Origin: Miscanthus floridulus
Lineage: Eukaryota; Streptophyta; Magnoliopsida; Poales; Poaceae
DNA length: 64,000 nt
Direction of reading: 5' to 3'
Assembly: GCF_019320115.1 (NCBI RefSeq)
Contig: NC_089598.1
Coordinates: 28,005,491-28,069,490, forward strand
The position numbers and the translations under genes were made by a program. This document shows, in pieces, positions 1 through 11,631 of this stretch (position 1 is the first letter of the stretch; the number at the start of each line of letters is the position of its first letter). The notes beneath the pieces are model-generated. The model saw nothing but the letters and a program-made list of their open reading frames with translations. It did not search any database and was not told the DNA's origin.

Positions 1-1123
1 ACACGATATTGTCTACCTGGAGCGATGGTTTATGTTTCATCGACTGTTTTACTTCAATCTTGATCGCACATAGTACACGGTTAAGGCATGAATAATCTTG
101 GAGAGGTTTGCTGGTTAGTTAAATCTAGTCTATGGTTCACTATTATGGTTGTAACGATCCGGTGGATCCCCACTGATAGCACTATAGATTGGAGGATGCT
201 AGCTAGTAGATTTGTTCTTGATTAGGCATGACCTTAACTATTTGCTATGCCTGCATCGGCTAAATAGCCGATCGCTTGTGCGTTAACGCCTACAGCATGT
301 TTACATGATTCTATTAAACGTGAATAGATCTGTTTACTTTAAAGGTTTGATTTGTTGTCTTTATCATAGCTACATCGATCCGGTCGAACCCCACTATTAG
401 AGATAGCAGGTTAGGTCTGATGAGTCCATAGGCCTGTCCACGTGAAATAGTCGATTGTTCACATGCTGTAGTCCTCTTCACCTGAATTGGATATTTTAGC
501 CAATTCATCCGAGCCTTCACGTATAGCATGTCTTTCGAAAAGCTTGTCAAAGTGTAGATGGTTTTATGGATTCTTCGGTTTTAGTTTGTTATTATCATCA
601 CAGCTGCCATCGATCCGGTCGAACCTCACTGTTCATGGTAACAGATTAGATTTAGAGCGTCTGTAGATCCGTTTATATTATATAGTCAATTTGTTCGCGT
701 GCTATATCCTTTATCATTAGATTCATCAGCTCAATGATTCGTACTAGTAATATCCACCTAGCTGATGATCTCATTTACATATACATGTACTGTGCCTATC
801 AATATAAAAATCAATTGAGACCCATGAGCCTTACAGTCCGTAACAACCGATTTTTGTGCGTATCAGCTGTTTAATCGCTCCTCCCATATGGCTGCTCCTG
901 AAGTGGCACACTTAGAACTGTCTGGGCACAGATCAACATGTTCCACCTTAAATTACTGATAAACTCTCTCCTTGTTAATTGTAGGGTCAAATTGACTGGC
1001 ACGTCTCAGGAGGAATGCGTAGGATCGATTATCCCTACGTTGATGCCAGGCGAATCTCTAGCTCCGTCGAGCAGACCCTTCCGGCTTGCTGCGTGCTGAC
1101 ACGACATGTTTTTGTGCCGATAG
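1..1123. repeat. LTR-like repetitive DNA with ~230-bp degenerate subrepeats
   Basis: No coding region is recognisable. A related block recurs three times, anchored by CGATCCGGT..A.CC(C/T)CACT near 155, 374 and 612, so the spacing is about 219 and 238 bp. Each block is followed by a similar AT-rich stretch with 'agat' and 'catgct' words. Near 985-1010 the sequence GGTCAAATTGACTGGCACG resembles the LTR-end/primer-binding region of some grass Gypsy elements, so this may be the 3' part of an LTR and its leader. That identification is an inference. The block stops at about 1123, where Copia homology begins. Confidence 0.45.
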
Positions 1124-3397
1124 GTACCTAAAAAGAATTGCTTTTCTTTTATAGGTAAACTATAAAGCCGAAGAAAGGCATTGGGTACACACAACACACG
1201 ACCAGTGATTGAAGAATGTTCAATTCAATCAACTCAAATGATGACAATAGGATTTATAGTATAACATTTGGTGATAATGGGAAAGGCAAGGTCAAAGGGC
1301 TTGGTAAGATTGCAATATCCAATGACTTCAGCATTTTCAATTTGCTACTAGTAGAGAGCTTGAACGTCAACCTATTGTCGGTAGCTCAACATTGTGATCT
1401 TGGTTTCAAGTGCATATTTGGAGTTGATGATGTAGAGATATTAAGTGTAGATGGCTCTAATTTGATCTTCAAAGGTTTTAGATATGAGAATCTATACTTG
1501 GTTGATTTCAATGCTAGTGAAGCTCAATTGTCAACATGTTTGGTTACTAAGTTGAGCATGAGTTGGTTATGGCATAGAAGGCTTGGTCATGTTGGAATAA
1601 AACAATTGAACAAGTTGATTAAGCATGATCTAGTTAGAGGCTTGAAAGATGTCACATTTGAGAAGGATAAGTTATGTACTGCATGTCAAGCCGGAAAGCA
1701 AGTTGGTAACACACATCCTAAAAAGAACATGATGAGCACATCTAAGGCATTTGAGTTGTTGCATATGGATTTGTTTGGGCCAACTACATATACAAGTATT
1801 GGTGGCAACAACTATGGATTTGTGATAGTGGATGATTTCACTAGATATACATGGGTGTTCTTTCTTGTTAACAAGAGTTATGTGTTTGCAACCTTCAAAA
1901 CATCCATCAAGAGAATTCACAATGAGTTTGAAACAACCATCAAGAAAGTGAGAAGTGATAATGGAAGTGAGTTCGAGAATATAAGAATTGATGAGCTTTG
2001 TGTTGAGTTTGGAATTAGGCATCAATTCTTGGCTAAGTACACTCCTCAATCAAATGGCCTAGTTGAGAGGAAGAATAGAACCTTGATTGACATGGCAAGG
2101 TCAATGTTAAGTGAGTATAATGTGAGTCACTCATTTTAGGCCAAAGTAATCAACATGGCTTGCTACTATAGCAACCGCCTCTATTGTCATCCCATGATTG
2201 AGAAGACACCATATGAGCTCTTGAATGGAAGAAAGCTCAATATTGCATACTTTCATTTTTTTGGTTGCAAATGCTACATATTGAAGAAAGGCACTAGATT
2301 GAGAAAGTTTGAGAAGAAATGTGATGAAGGTTTCTTGCTTGGTTACTCCAATACTAGCAAGGCTTATAGAGTTTGGAATTTAGCTTGTGGTACTCTTGAG
2401 GAGATTTATGATGTGGAATTTGATGAAACCAATGGTTCCCAAGAGGAAGATGAGAATCTAGATGATGTGAGAGGCACTCAATTGGTTAATGCAATGACGA
2501 ACATGGATATTGGTGATATAAGGCCTAGAGAGATGATTGATGTTGAAGATGACAAGAATCCAAGTGCTCTCTAACACAAATGTGCAAGCTAGTGGTGCTC
2601 ATGATCAAGTTCAAGCTAGTGCTAGTGATGACAAAGTGCAAGATCAATAATAAGTAGCTAGTTCATTATCTCAACCAAATGATCAATCAAATGCAAACAA
2701 TCAAGTGCAAGTGCTCCAACCAACCAATGTTGCAAGAGATCATGCTTTGGACTCTATAATTGGAGATATCTCAAGAGGTGTACAAACAAGATCAAGATTG
2801 GCATCATTTTATGAACATTTCTCATTTGTATCATCTGTTGAACCAAAAAAGATAGATGGGGCTTTATTGGATATTCATTGGGTGAATGCTATGCATAAAG
2901 AGCTTAACAACTTTACAAGAAATCAAGTATGGAAGTTGGTAGATAGGCCTAAGGGACACAATGTGATTGGAACTAGATGGGTCTTTCGAAACAAGCAAGA
3001 TCAAGATGGGATAGTTGTAAGGAACAAAGCAAGATTAGTGGCTCAAGGTTATACTCAAGTTGAAGGTCTTGACTTTGGGGAAACATATTCCCTAGTTGCA
3101 AGATTGGAAGCAATTAGGATCTTGTTAGCCTATGCTTGTGCCCACAACATCAAGCTATATCAAATAGATGTGAAGAGTGCATTTCTCAATGGCTACATCA
3201 ATGAAGAAGTATATATTGAGCAACCTCTTGGTTTTGAAGATGAGAAGAAGCCCAACTATGTTTGCAAGCTAATAAAGACATTGTATGGTTTGGAGCAAGC
3301 ACCTTGAGCATGGTATGAGAGATTGAGATATTTCTTGCTCTCTAAAGGGTCCAAGATGGGTAAGGTTGACACCACTCTTTTCACCAAGAAGATAGGC
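1124..3397 (+). mobile_element. Copia-1: partial SIRE-like Copia retrotransposon
   Basis: This block is collinear with 6073-8352 of Copia-2 at nucleotide and protein level, from just before the protease/gag-pre-integrase region to the middle of RT. The left edge (GGTACCTAAAAA at 1124) and right edge (after the LFTKK motif, about 3397) are abrupt. The right edge joins directly to LTR sequence of the same family. There is no gag, 5' LTR, RT C-terminus or RNase H. It is a truncated, dead copy. Confidence 0.85.
1187..3397 (+). pseudogene. Copia pol fragment: protease end, integrase, 5' half of RT
   Basis: Domain order read in translation: the C-terminal part of the protease region (FNSINSNDDN...LLVESLNVNLLSVAQ); the gag-pre-integrase zinc region (WHRRLGHV, then CTACQAGKQ with both cysteines intact); the integrase core with HMDLFGP, RSDNGSEF and NGLVERKN, the D, D and E of the catalytic triad; and the RT N-terminus with NQVWKLV, WVFRNKQDQDG, KARLVAQGYTQ and QIDVKSAFLNGY. 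Reading is broken by TAG at 2137-2139 (tryptophan in Copia-2), a frame problem near 2570-2700, and TGA at 3305-3307 (arginine in Copia-2). It ends before the YVDD active site. No product is expected. Confidence 0.85.
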
Positions 3398-3986
3398 ATG
3401 GATTGTGCGTGGCTTGTTTGATCCTCATCATGTGTTGGTTGTGCGGCACCCTATTGACGGTTTGGCGTGTGATGCTAATTAGCGCGTGAACCTCTAAGTG
3501 AGTCAATCATCACAACAAGGACTAGCTTGCTGGCAAGCAAGTGAACCTTGGTAAAAATATCATTGTGTCATCATTTGATTCTGTGGTGATTAGTCTTTAT
3601 TGGTATTCATTCTTGTGATTGATTGGCTCCGTTGGTGATTGGCTCATTCCTCTACACGGCGGTATAACACTCCACCCTTCCCACGCATTTACAATTCATA
3701 GTGTAGTTTGGCCCTTTAGTGTAGCTAGTTTTGAGGGCAAGCAAGAGTCGTGTCTAGTGGTTAGTGAGGCTCTTTAGTTAGTCTTTGAGAGCTCACTAAT
3801 TTAGTATAGTGACATAGCCTTTGAGTGCTTATAGACAATATCAACTAGAATTGTGATAGGTGGCTTGCATTCTTAGTAGGCTAGCACAACATTCTCTTCA
3901 CTCATATTTGTCTAACCACTTTGCGTAGTGTTGTTGTAGAAATTTTTATAGGCTATTCACCCCCCTCTAGCCATTAGGACCTTTTA
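3398..3986 (+). repeat. Truncated Copia LTR (3' part), 5' LTR of Copia-2
   Basis: The block aligns with the 3' half of the complete-ended copy at about 38400-38974. Shared landmarks in order: a 'ggactagc.tgc..gcaagc..gtgaacct' stretch, CCTCTACACG, CTTTAGTGTA, TAGTGACATAGCC, and the terminal TTTTTATAGGCTATTCACC followed by CTCTAGCCATT. It ends in CCTTTTA, a decayed form of the family's CCTTTCA end, directly before the primer-binding site. The U3 and promoter region is missing, so this copy cannot drive transcription. Confidence 0.8.
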
Positions 3987-4001
3987 AGTGTATCAGAGCC
4001 A
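3987..4001 (+). other. Primer-binding site of Copia-2 (tRNA-iMet type)
   Basis: AGTGTATCAGAGCC follows the LTR end. The intact form in this window (AGTGGTATCAGAGCC, element F) is complementary to the 3' end of initiator methionine tRNA. One G is missing here, consistent with decay. Confidence 0.8.
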
Positions 4002-4035
4002 TGGTCATCGTGATTTGACGGTTAACAACCTTTGG

Positions 4036-6001
4036 TGTGAAAATCGCTTAAATCAACAACACCAAGAAACCACCCCAATTTGATGGTACAAATTATCCAT
4101 ATTGGAAGTCAAAGATGACCACTCATATCAAGTCAATCAATAGAAGAGTGTGGAAGGTGGCAGAGACCAAAATTGAGATAGTCGATCCAGAGAATCCCAC
4201 TGTGGCCGAAGAAATGCTTCTATAAAACAATGACATTGCTCTTAGTCCTATTCATGATGCTATTGATGAGAGAACATTTGATCAAATCAAGAACATTAAG
4301 ATGACTCATGAAGCTTGGAATAAGTTGGAAGAATCATTTGAGGGCACCAAGGCAATAAAGGGTGCAAAGGCATACATTCTCAAGGAGAAATTTTCTAGCT
4401 TCAAGATGAAGGAAGATGAGAGTGTGCCGGACAATTTTTCATCGGATGGAAGTGCTTGTCAATGATCTCAAAGCACTTGGTGAGAAGGTGGAGGACAAGG
4501 ACTTCTCCCATAAGTTCTTGAGATGCTTACCCGCAAAATTTAGCATGTTGGTCACCTTGCTAGTGAGGACCGGTTTGGACACAATGACACCAAACCAAAC
4601 TTGGGAGATATCATTACCGATGATGCTTATAGAGATGATGATGAGAAGGAAGAAAAGAACAAAGAGAAGAAGGATGAGAAGAAGAAGAGTGTCGCATTCA
4701 AAGCCGGTTCATCATCCAAGGGCAAGACTAAGCAAGATACATCAAGTGAAGATAATGGTTCATAGGATGATGATGAGATGGCTCTCTTTGTTAAGAAATT
4801 TGGCAAGTTCATGGTGAAGAAGGGCTACCATGCTACAAGGAAGAAGTCTTCATCCAAGAACAAGAAAGAATCAAGAAGGTGCTTAAAGTGTGGAAGTAAG
4901 GATCATCTTATTGCTCAATGCCCATACAATAGCGACAGTGATGATGGTGACAAGAAGAGACAGAAGAAGGACAAGAAGGAAAAGAAAGAGAAGGACAAGA
5001 TGACCATCAAGAAGAAGAAGGGTGGTTCATATGTGGTCACTTGGGATAGTGATGCTTCCTCAAGTGATGATGATAGTGATGATTACAAGACCACCAAGAA
5101 GAAGGCTCTTGAAAGCATTGCTATAAATGAGAAGCCTTGCCTCTTTGACACTCCATCATGCTTCATGGCTAAGGCCACTAAGGTACAAACATGCGATGAT
5201 GAATGTGATGAGGAACATGATAACCATAATGAAAATGAAAGTGATAGTGATAGTGATGATAATGAACCTACTAAAGATGAACTACTTGACATGTTAGATG
5301 ATGCTAAGGAATATTTTGACATTAAGAGAAGGAAATGTAAAAGCTTGCGTAAAGAATTAAAATCCCTTAAGCAAGCCTTTGATGAGCTCAATGCATCTCA
5401 TGAGAGGCTAAAGGAAGCCCATGATAAGCTTGGCAAGGCTCACAAGAAGCTTGAGAAAGCTCATTCCTCACTACTTAATGAGCAAAATGAGAAGGAACAT
5501 GTTGTAACATGTGATAAAGGCTTAACTTATGATATAATTGATGAATCATTCTATAAGCCTATCATTGTTGCTCCCACTAACACTTCTTGTAGCACATCTA
5601 CTTCTAGCTCATCTAGTAGTGATGGTTTCACTTGCGATGCCTCACTAATGGTTGAGAATGAGACACTCAAGGAGGTAAAAGAGCTCCATCACATCTTGGC
5701 TAAGGCCTATGGTGGTGAGGACCGCTTGCTTATATGCTTGGGTAGCCAAAGAGCTTCTCTCTACAAAGAGAGATTGGGCTATACCCCTAAGAAAGGCAAA
5801 GTGGCCTTTGCTCCTCACAAGTCTAGTTTTGTGAAGAACAATGATCGGTTTTGCATAAATTACAAGCAAGTTGGTCATGTAGAGCAAAAGTGCATGAAAA
5901 AGAAGTCTCAAGCCAATGTATCCTCAATTAAGATTAATTCTTTCTATGTGCTTACCAAGGGTACTAATGATGTGAAGGCTAAGTTTATTGGTGCACCATA
6001 G
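4036..6001 (+). pseudogene. Copia-2 gag (capsid/nucleocapsid), broken
   Basis: Gag packages the element RNA in cytoplasmic particles. The N-terminal capsid region is recognisable from about 4056 (FDGTNYPYWKSKM, then TFDQIKNIKMTHEAWNKLEESFEGT), with a TAA at about 4223 and a frame change near 4430. A lysine/acidic region follows (EEKNKEKKDEKKK), then a long open stretch at 4778-6001 with one good zinc knuckle, CLKCGSKDHLIAQC (CX2CX4HX4C, near 4880-4920). Next come a lysine-rich linker, Asp/Ser-rich blocks and a coiled-coil-like segment with repeated 'KLGKAHKKLEKAH' (about 5380-5470). A second knuckle near 5852 reads CINYKQVGHVEQKC, where tyrosine replaces the second cysteine, so it should not bind zinc normally. 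The stop lies just before the NLQGPKQVWVPKK motif that leads into protease. Confidence 0.85.
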
Positions 6002-6126
6002 ATGGGCTCAAAGAAAAAAGCCATTTGGATGCCAAAGAGTTTAGTAACTAACCTTCAAGGACCTAAGCAAGTTTGGGTACCTAAAAAAAATTTACCTTCT
6101 TTTGAAGGTCAATTACAAAGCCAAAG

Positions 6127-9100
6127 GAAGGCATTAGGTTCTTGATAGTGGGTACACTCAACACATGACCAGTGATGCAAGAATGTTTAACTCAATCAAT
6201 ACCAATGGCAAGGATGGTTATGATAGTATCACATTTGGTGATAATGGCAAATGTAAGGTCAAAGGGCTTGGTAAGATTGCAATATCAAATAACACGAGCA
6301 TTTCAAATGTGTTGCTAGTTGAGAGCTTGAGCTTTAATTTGCTATCCGTGGCTCAATTATGTGATCTTGGATTCAAATACATATTTGGGGTAGATGATGT
6401 AGAGATCATAAGTGTAGAAGGCTATAATTTGGTCTTCAAAGGCTTTAGATATGAGAATATATACTTGGTTGATTTTGATGCTAGTGAAGCTCAATTGTCA
6501 ATATGCTTGTTCACTAAATCTAGTATGGGTTGGCCATGGCATAGAAGGCTTGGTCATGTTGAAATGAAACAATTGAATAGAATGGTTAAGCATGACTTGG
6601 TTAGAGCTTTGAAAGATGTTGTGTTTGAGAAGGATAAGCTTTCTAGCTCTTGTCAAGCTAGAAAACAAGTTGGAAACACCCATCCTAAAAAAGCATAATA
6701 AGCACTAGCAAGGCATTTGAGTTATTATACATGGATTTATTTGGGCCAACACAATACACTAGCATTGATGGAAACAAATATGGCTTTATGATAGTGGATG
6801 ACTATACAAGATACACTTAGGTATTCTTTCTAGTGGACAAGAGTGATGTGTTTGCAACATTCAAATCATTTGTCAAGGGCATACACAATGAGTTTGAAAC
6901 AACCATCAAGAGAGTTAGAAGTGATAATGGCAATGAGTTTAAGAACACAAGAATTGATGAGTTATGTGATGATTTTGGGATTAGACATCAATTCTCGGTC
7001 AAGTACACTCCACAATTAAATGGCCTTGTTGAAAGAAAAAATAGAACCTTAATTGACATGACAAGATCAATGTTGAGTGAGTATAATGTGAGTCAATCTT
7101 TTTGGGCCAAAGCTATCAACATGGCTTGCTATTATAGTAACCACCTCTATTGTCACCTCTTGAAAGAGAAGACACCATATGAGCTCTTGAAAGGTAGAAA
7201 GCCAAACATTACATATTTTTGGGTCTTTAGTTGCAAATGCTATATCTTGAAGAAAGGCACTAGATTAGACAAGTTTGAGAAGAAGTGTGATGAAGGATTC
7301 TTGCTTGGATACTCAACCACTAACAAAGCATATAGAGTTTGGAATTTGGCAAGTGGTACTCTTGAGAAAGTACATGATGTTTAATTTGATGAAACCAAGG
7401 GTTCTCAAGATGAGAATGAGAACTTGGATGATGTTAGAGACATTCAGCTTTCAAATGCCATGAAGAACGTGGATGCTAGTGAATTGAGGCCTAGGCAAGT
7501 GAATGATGATGAAGTTGATCATGTGCAAGTGCTCTCTAACTCAAATGTGCAAATTGATACTAATCAAGCAAGTACAAGTGGCTCTCATGACAATGAACAA
7601 GATCAAGTGGCTAGTACATTATCTCAACCCAATAATCAAGCAAGTGCAAGCAATCAAGTTCCAATACTCCAACCAACTTATATTGGAAGAGATCATCCAT
7701 TGGACACTATAATTAGAGATATTTCTAGAGGTGTACAAACAAGATCAAGATTAGCATCATTTTGTGAACACTTCTCATTTGTGTCAGCCATTGAACCAAA
7801 GAAGATAGAAGAAGCATTGAAGGATGTTGATTAGGTGAATGCTATGCATGAAGAATTGAACAACTTCACAAGAAATCAAGTATGAAAATTAGTAGAAAGA
7901 CCAAAGGAACACAATGTGATTGGAACCAAATGGGTCTATAGAAATAAGAAAGATCAAGATGGGATAGTAGTAAGGAACAAAGCAAGATTAGTAACACAAG
8001 GATACACTCAAGTGGAAGGTCTTGACTTTGGAGAAGCATATGCCCCGATTGCTAGATTGGAAGCAATTAGAATCTTGCTAGCCTATGCTTGTACCCACAA
8101 CACCAAGCTCTATCAAATGGATGTTAAGAGTGCATTTCTCAGTGGCTACATCAATAAAGAAGTTTATGTTGAGCAACCTCCTAGTTTTGAAGATGACAAG
8201 AAGCCCGACCATGTGTACAAGTTGAAGAAGGCATTGTATGGATTGAAGCAAGCACCTAGAGCATGGTATGAGAGGTTGTGGGACTTTCTCCTTTCAAAGG
8301 GAATCATAATGGGCAAGGTTGACACCACTCTTTTCACCAAGAAGATTGGCAAAGACTTGTTTGTGTTGTAAATCTATGTTGATGACATCATATTTAGATC
8401 AACAGATCAAGACTTTTGTGAAGAGTTTGGGAAGATGATGGCTAATGAGTTTGAGATATCCATGATTGGAGAGTTAAGTTACTTCCTTAGTCTTCAAATC
8501 AAGAAATTAAAGAATGGTACATTTGTGAGTCAAGGCAAGTACATCAAAGACATGCTCAAGAAGTTTGGCATGAATGATGCAAAGGCCATTAGTACACCAA
8601 TAGGAACAAATGGCAATTTGGATAGTGATACAAGTGGCAATATGGTGTATCAAAAGTTGTATCGGTCTATGATTGGAAGCCTACTCTATGTGACCGCATC
8701 AAGGTCGGATGTCAAGTTTAGTGTGTGCTTGTGTGCAAGGTTTAAAGCCTTACCTAGAGAAAGTCATTTGAAGGCTACACAGAGAAAAAATATTGAGGTA
8801 CTTGAAGCATACACAAAATATTAGTTTGTGGTATCCTAAAGGAGCAAAGTTTGAGCTAGTTGGTTACTCTGACTCGGATTATGCGGGATGCAAGGTTGAA
8901 AGGAAGAGCACCTCAGGCACATGTCAATTATTGGGAAGATCACTTATTTCATGGTCATCAAAGAAGCAAAATAGTGTTGCATTATCAACCGTCGAAGCCA
9001 AATACATATCCACCGATAGTTGTTGTGCACAAATACTTTGAATGAAGGCCACCTTGAATGACTTTGGAATCAAGTTCAAAAAAATGCCATTGCTTATATA
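6127..9100 (+). pseudogene. Copia-2 pol: protease, integrase, RT, RNase H
   Basis: Landmarks in order: protease LDSGYTQHM at about 6145; gag-pre-integrase WHRRLGHV, whose zinc pair is damaged (SSSCQARKQ; Copia-1 has CTACQAGKQ); integrase core MDLFGPTQ, RSDNGNEF and NGLVERKN (D, D, E retained); the GFLLGYS region; RT with KWVYRNKKDQDG, QMDVKSAFLSGY and IYVDDIIF (active site intact, at about 8372-8395); RNase H with YSDSDYAGC, STSG and ALSTVEAKYI at about 8860-9010. Stops or shifts occur near 6696, 6820 (TAG), 7382 (TAA), 7833 (TAG), 7885 (TGA), 8369 (TAA, just before YVDD), about 8790 (frameshift) and 9039. Domain order and motifs make Copia certain. It is inactive. Confidence 0.9.
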
Positions 9101-10203
9101 ACATGCCTCTCCTTCAAGCAATCCAAGGTAAAAGTTGATTGGCATGCATACATCCTTTGCTAAGGACTTGTCTAGTGCATCTAGTCATTCCTCATGTCTT
9201 ATATGCTCATTCATGACAAACAAATGGATTTGATGCTTATATGGTACCACTATTGCTTCAATGCTTGACTTAATCTAGTGGTAGCATATGACATGTTTGT
9301 GGGCATGTGAACCTAGTGTTTGATATAGAAAATGAGCTACAAGTGTTTAACTCAACATGGTACAAGATAACCCTTATTTGGAGGTGTGAAGAAGCTTGTC
9401 CTTGGATCAAACCGAGTTAAATATCTTTGGCAAGTGTTCTAGAGTGGATCAATCTTGGGAAAATGATCATCACCCCATTGATTGACAGTGATAATATTAA
9501 CCTATCTAAAATTGAACCTTTGTGGTCATTGATGACAAAGGGGGAGAAATTGCACAATGATAAGGTTAAATGACAAAGGGGGCGAACTTTGACATAGGGG
9601 GAGAGATATGAGAAAGTAAGGGGATCAATTAAAATTAAAATTTTGAGCACACAAGTAGGGGAAGCAAGCTCATAAACTTGATTGGTGCATTTGGATGTGC
9701 ATTTTATATGTTTACTTGCATGGCACAAGCTTTAAATTTAAAAAAATCCATGCTTGTGTGGTGGATGCTAGTTGTAGGTTTGATGAAATGAAAAACTAGC
9801 ATGCATAGGTTGAGTAACTAGACTTATGTTTATATTGTGAAAACTAGACCGTTGCTTCTAATATTGATTTCACAGGGTATTCTAGTTTTTGTGTATGCCT
9901 AGTTACTAATGGTGCTAAGGATGGTATATTTGGTGCACTCTGATTGGTATCACGTTTCAAAGGTCCATCTTTGATACCTTAGCATCATTTAGTAGACATT
10001 ACTCTCCCACAACTCAATTCCATGCATAAGTGCAAGCTTTCAATCCAAACTCTTAGCACATATGTAGGGGGAGCTAATGCTACCATTTGGGGTTCATGAA
10101 ACTTGTCCATATCCTTTTACACATGGTAAATATGCTTGGGCAAGCAACATGAATTCAATTGAATTTCAATTCATATCTTTGTAAAAGGGTTGTCATCAAT
10201 TAC
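9101..10203 (+). other. Copia-2 3' untranslated region
   Basis: Non-coding, AT-rich, with several purine tracts of the form AAAGGGGG (about 9535, 9575, 9595) and AAGTAGGGG. It shares blocks with the reverse complement of 54346-55130 in element F, for example AACTAGCATGCATAGG and ACAAGTAGGGG followed by GCAAGCTCAT, which ties the two elements to one group. The repeated purine tracts may act as accessory plus-strand primers, though that is an inference. Confidence 0.7.
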
Positions 10204-10218
10204 AAAAAAGGGGAAGAT
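10204..10218 (+). other. Polypurine tract of Copia-2
   Basis: AAAAAAGGGGAAGAT lies immediately 5' of the LTR start TGAAAGC. The equivalent in element F is AAAAAGGGGGAGAT before TGAAAGG. It primes plus-strand synthesis in LTR elements. Confidence 0.8.
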
Positions 10219-10289
10219 TGAAAGCTTTAGTTTGGTTTTGGTGAATTGATGAAACCCTAAGTGCTAACCTAGATATCAAAGTGAGCATG
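10219..10289 (+). repeat. First 71 bp of the Copia-2 3' LTR
   Basis: It starts TGAAAGCTTTAGTTTGG, closely matching the element F LTR start (TGAAAGGTCCTTGTTTGG), and runs to 10289 where Gypsy-A begins with TGTCGGTG. The remainder resumes at 37871. Confidence 0.8.
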
Positions 10290-11610
10290 TGTCGGTGCGA
10301 AATGTGGCCAATAAGTAAATATTTATAGTTTTGCCATGCGTTGTGATCGGATGTGGCCTAGCACGTGATGACACAAGATTTATACTGGTTCAGGCAACAT
10401 GCCCTACATCTAGTTTTAGTCGGTCGATGATTTTATTCCTGAGCCCAAGTGCTCAAAGTTTGTTGTGAGGTTACAAATGAGTAAGGAATGAGAATGGGGG
10501 TGTTAGAGGCCTGGTCAGACTCTAAACCAAATGGAAGACTGTGATGGGTGCTCTAACGTGCACTAAGTATTGGAGCATATGCTCTATGTAGCTATCAAGT
10601 CTAGAGCTGTTGAGCTGTTTGAGTCCTTAGGTCGTCGAGTCCTCAAGTCATCTAGCGTCCCTCTATTGGGAGAGAGCACATCCCCTTTTATAGGTGAAGG
10701 GGGTGGCCTTACAAGTCAGAGAGAAAGAGAGAGAGAGTACATACATGTGCTAGCTAGTCTTGTTGCCCACGCTATTGGGTATGAGATGGCTACCAGCGCC
10801 TACAATACTGTTTATGCCTAGACACGTCTGTTAGGCTCTACTGTGTTCACCTAGTACGGCAAACGATGGTGCCCACAACACTGTTTATGCTCTAACACGT
10901 CTGGAAGGTTGTAGAGTGTCCATCTGTCATAGCCTAGTGGCACCGTCCTGCAGGTGCGTAGGGTATGGCAAGGTACGGTCCTCGGTATTATGGTTGACTT
11001 GAGCACCTTATCTTATCTGCTCTGCCTATGCCCTAGGCCCACACTGAGCGGGCGTCCCCAGTTAGTTGCTCCTAGTTGGCCTTGATCGTGTTAGTTAGGA
11101 AAGAGCAGCGAGTAGAGGTCCGACGTATCCTCAGTCGGAGAAAGGAGGGTGGGTGAGGCCTAGCCTGCTACCTAGAGGTCGGGCGAGGCGGAGCCCATTA
11201 CCTAGAGATTGGGCAAGGCAGAGCTCGCAACCCAGAGGTCAAGCGATGTGGAGCCTATGACCTAGAGGTCGGGCGAGGCAGAGCCCCCAACCCAGAGGTT
11301 GGCCCTTTCTTCCCCTCACTCTAAAGGTGCCCAGAGAGGTTGTTGAACCCATCGGTGGGCCAACCTTCGAACTCCTGGGCCTAGACGGGCCGTAGGAGCA
11401 TTTTTAGCTCTGTATCCCTCTTATCTGTGATGGGTCATGGCCCATTCAGTGAGGCCTGGTCGAAGGTGATGGTCAGGGACCAGATCATGGTCTTGGTCTA
11501 TTATTGTGTATCTGGGCTGGCCCAGGCATGTGCTGTCATTGCACCACCTACTGGGCCGAGTTTTGTTGAGAAACGGGTCCATTGGGGACCCTGGGTTTAT
11601 GAACCCGATA
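10290..11610 (-). repeat. Gypsy-A 3' LTR (1,321 bp)
   Basis: On the plus strand it begins TGTCGGTGCGAAATGTGG and ends near GGGTTTATGAACCCGATA. The first ~80 bp repeat at 37789-37870. The end is inferred from the palindromic GGGTTTATGAACCC..CGATA, the inverted counterpart of the TGTCGG start, and from the purine tract (minus strand) beyond it. The left boundary is firm and the right boundary is inferred. Confidence 0.7.
11161..11300. repeat. 30-bp minisatellite in the Gypsy-A LTR
   Basis: Five units begin CC(T/C)AGAG(G/A)T at 11171, 11201, 11231, 11261 and 11291, exactly 30 bp apart. The core is AGAGGTCGGGCGAGGCGGAG with substitutions between units. The LTR of Gypsy-E has looser units of similar wording (GAGGCGGAG, GGCGAGGCAGAG) at 62620-62755. 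Confidence 0.85.
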
Positions 11611-11631
11611 GGAGCCCCCGAGCCCCTTTGG
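11611..11631 (-). other. Putative purine tract of Gypsy-A
   Basis: On the minus strand the sequence next to the LTR is AAAGGGGCTCGGGGGCTCC, purine-rich and in the expected position. The same layout (CCCCCAAGCC on the plus strand) follows the Gypsy-E LTR at 62873. Confidence 0.55.

Larger units (their letters stand above)
3398..10289 (+). mobile_element. Copia-2: SIRE-like Copia element (main body)
   Basis: Order: truncated 5' LTR (3398-3986), PBS, gag, pol (protease, integrase, RT, RNase H: Copia order), an ~1.1-kb 3' UTR with repeated AAAGGGGG tracts, purine tract, then the first 71 bp of the 3' LTR. The remaining 1.1 kb of that LTR lies at 37871-38974, displaced by Gypsy-A and its nested insertions. 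The long gag with an acidic/lysine-rich tail and the long 3' UTR fit the SIRE/Maximus lineage. No envelope-like ORF is seen after RNase H. The copy is inactive, with many stops and frameshifts. Confidence 0.85.

Noticed and set aside
1672..2049. Minus-strand 125-codon ORF over Copia-1 integrase
   Set aside because: Antisense shadow of the integrase reading frame.
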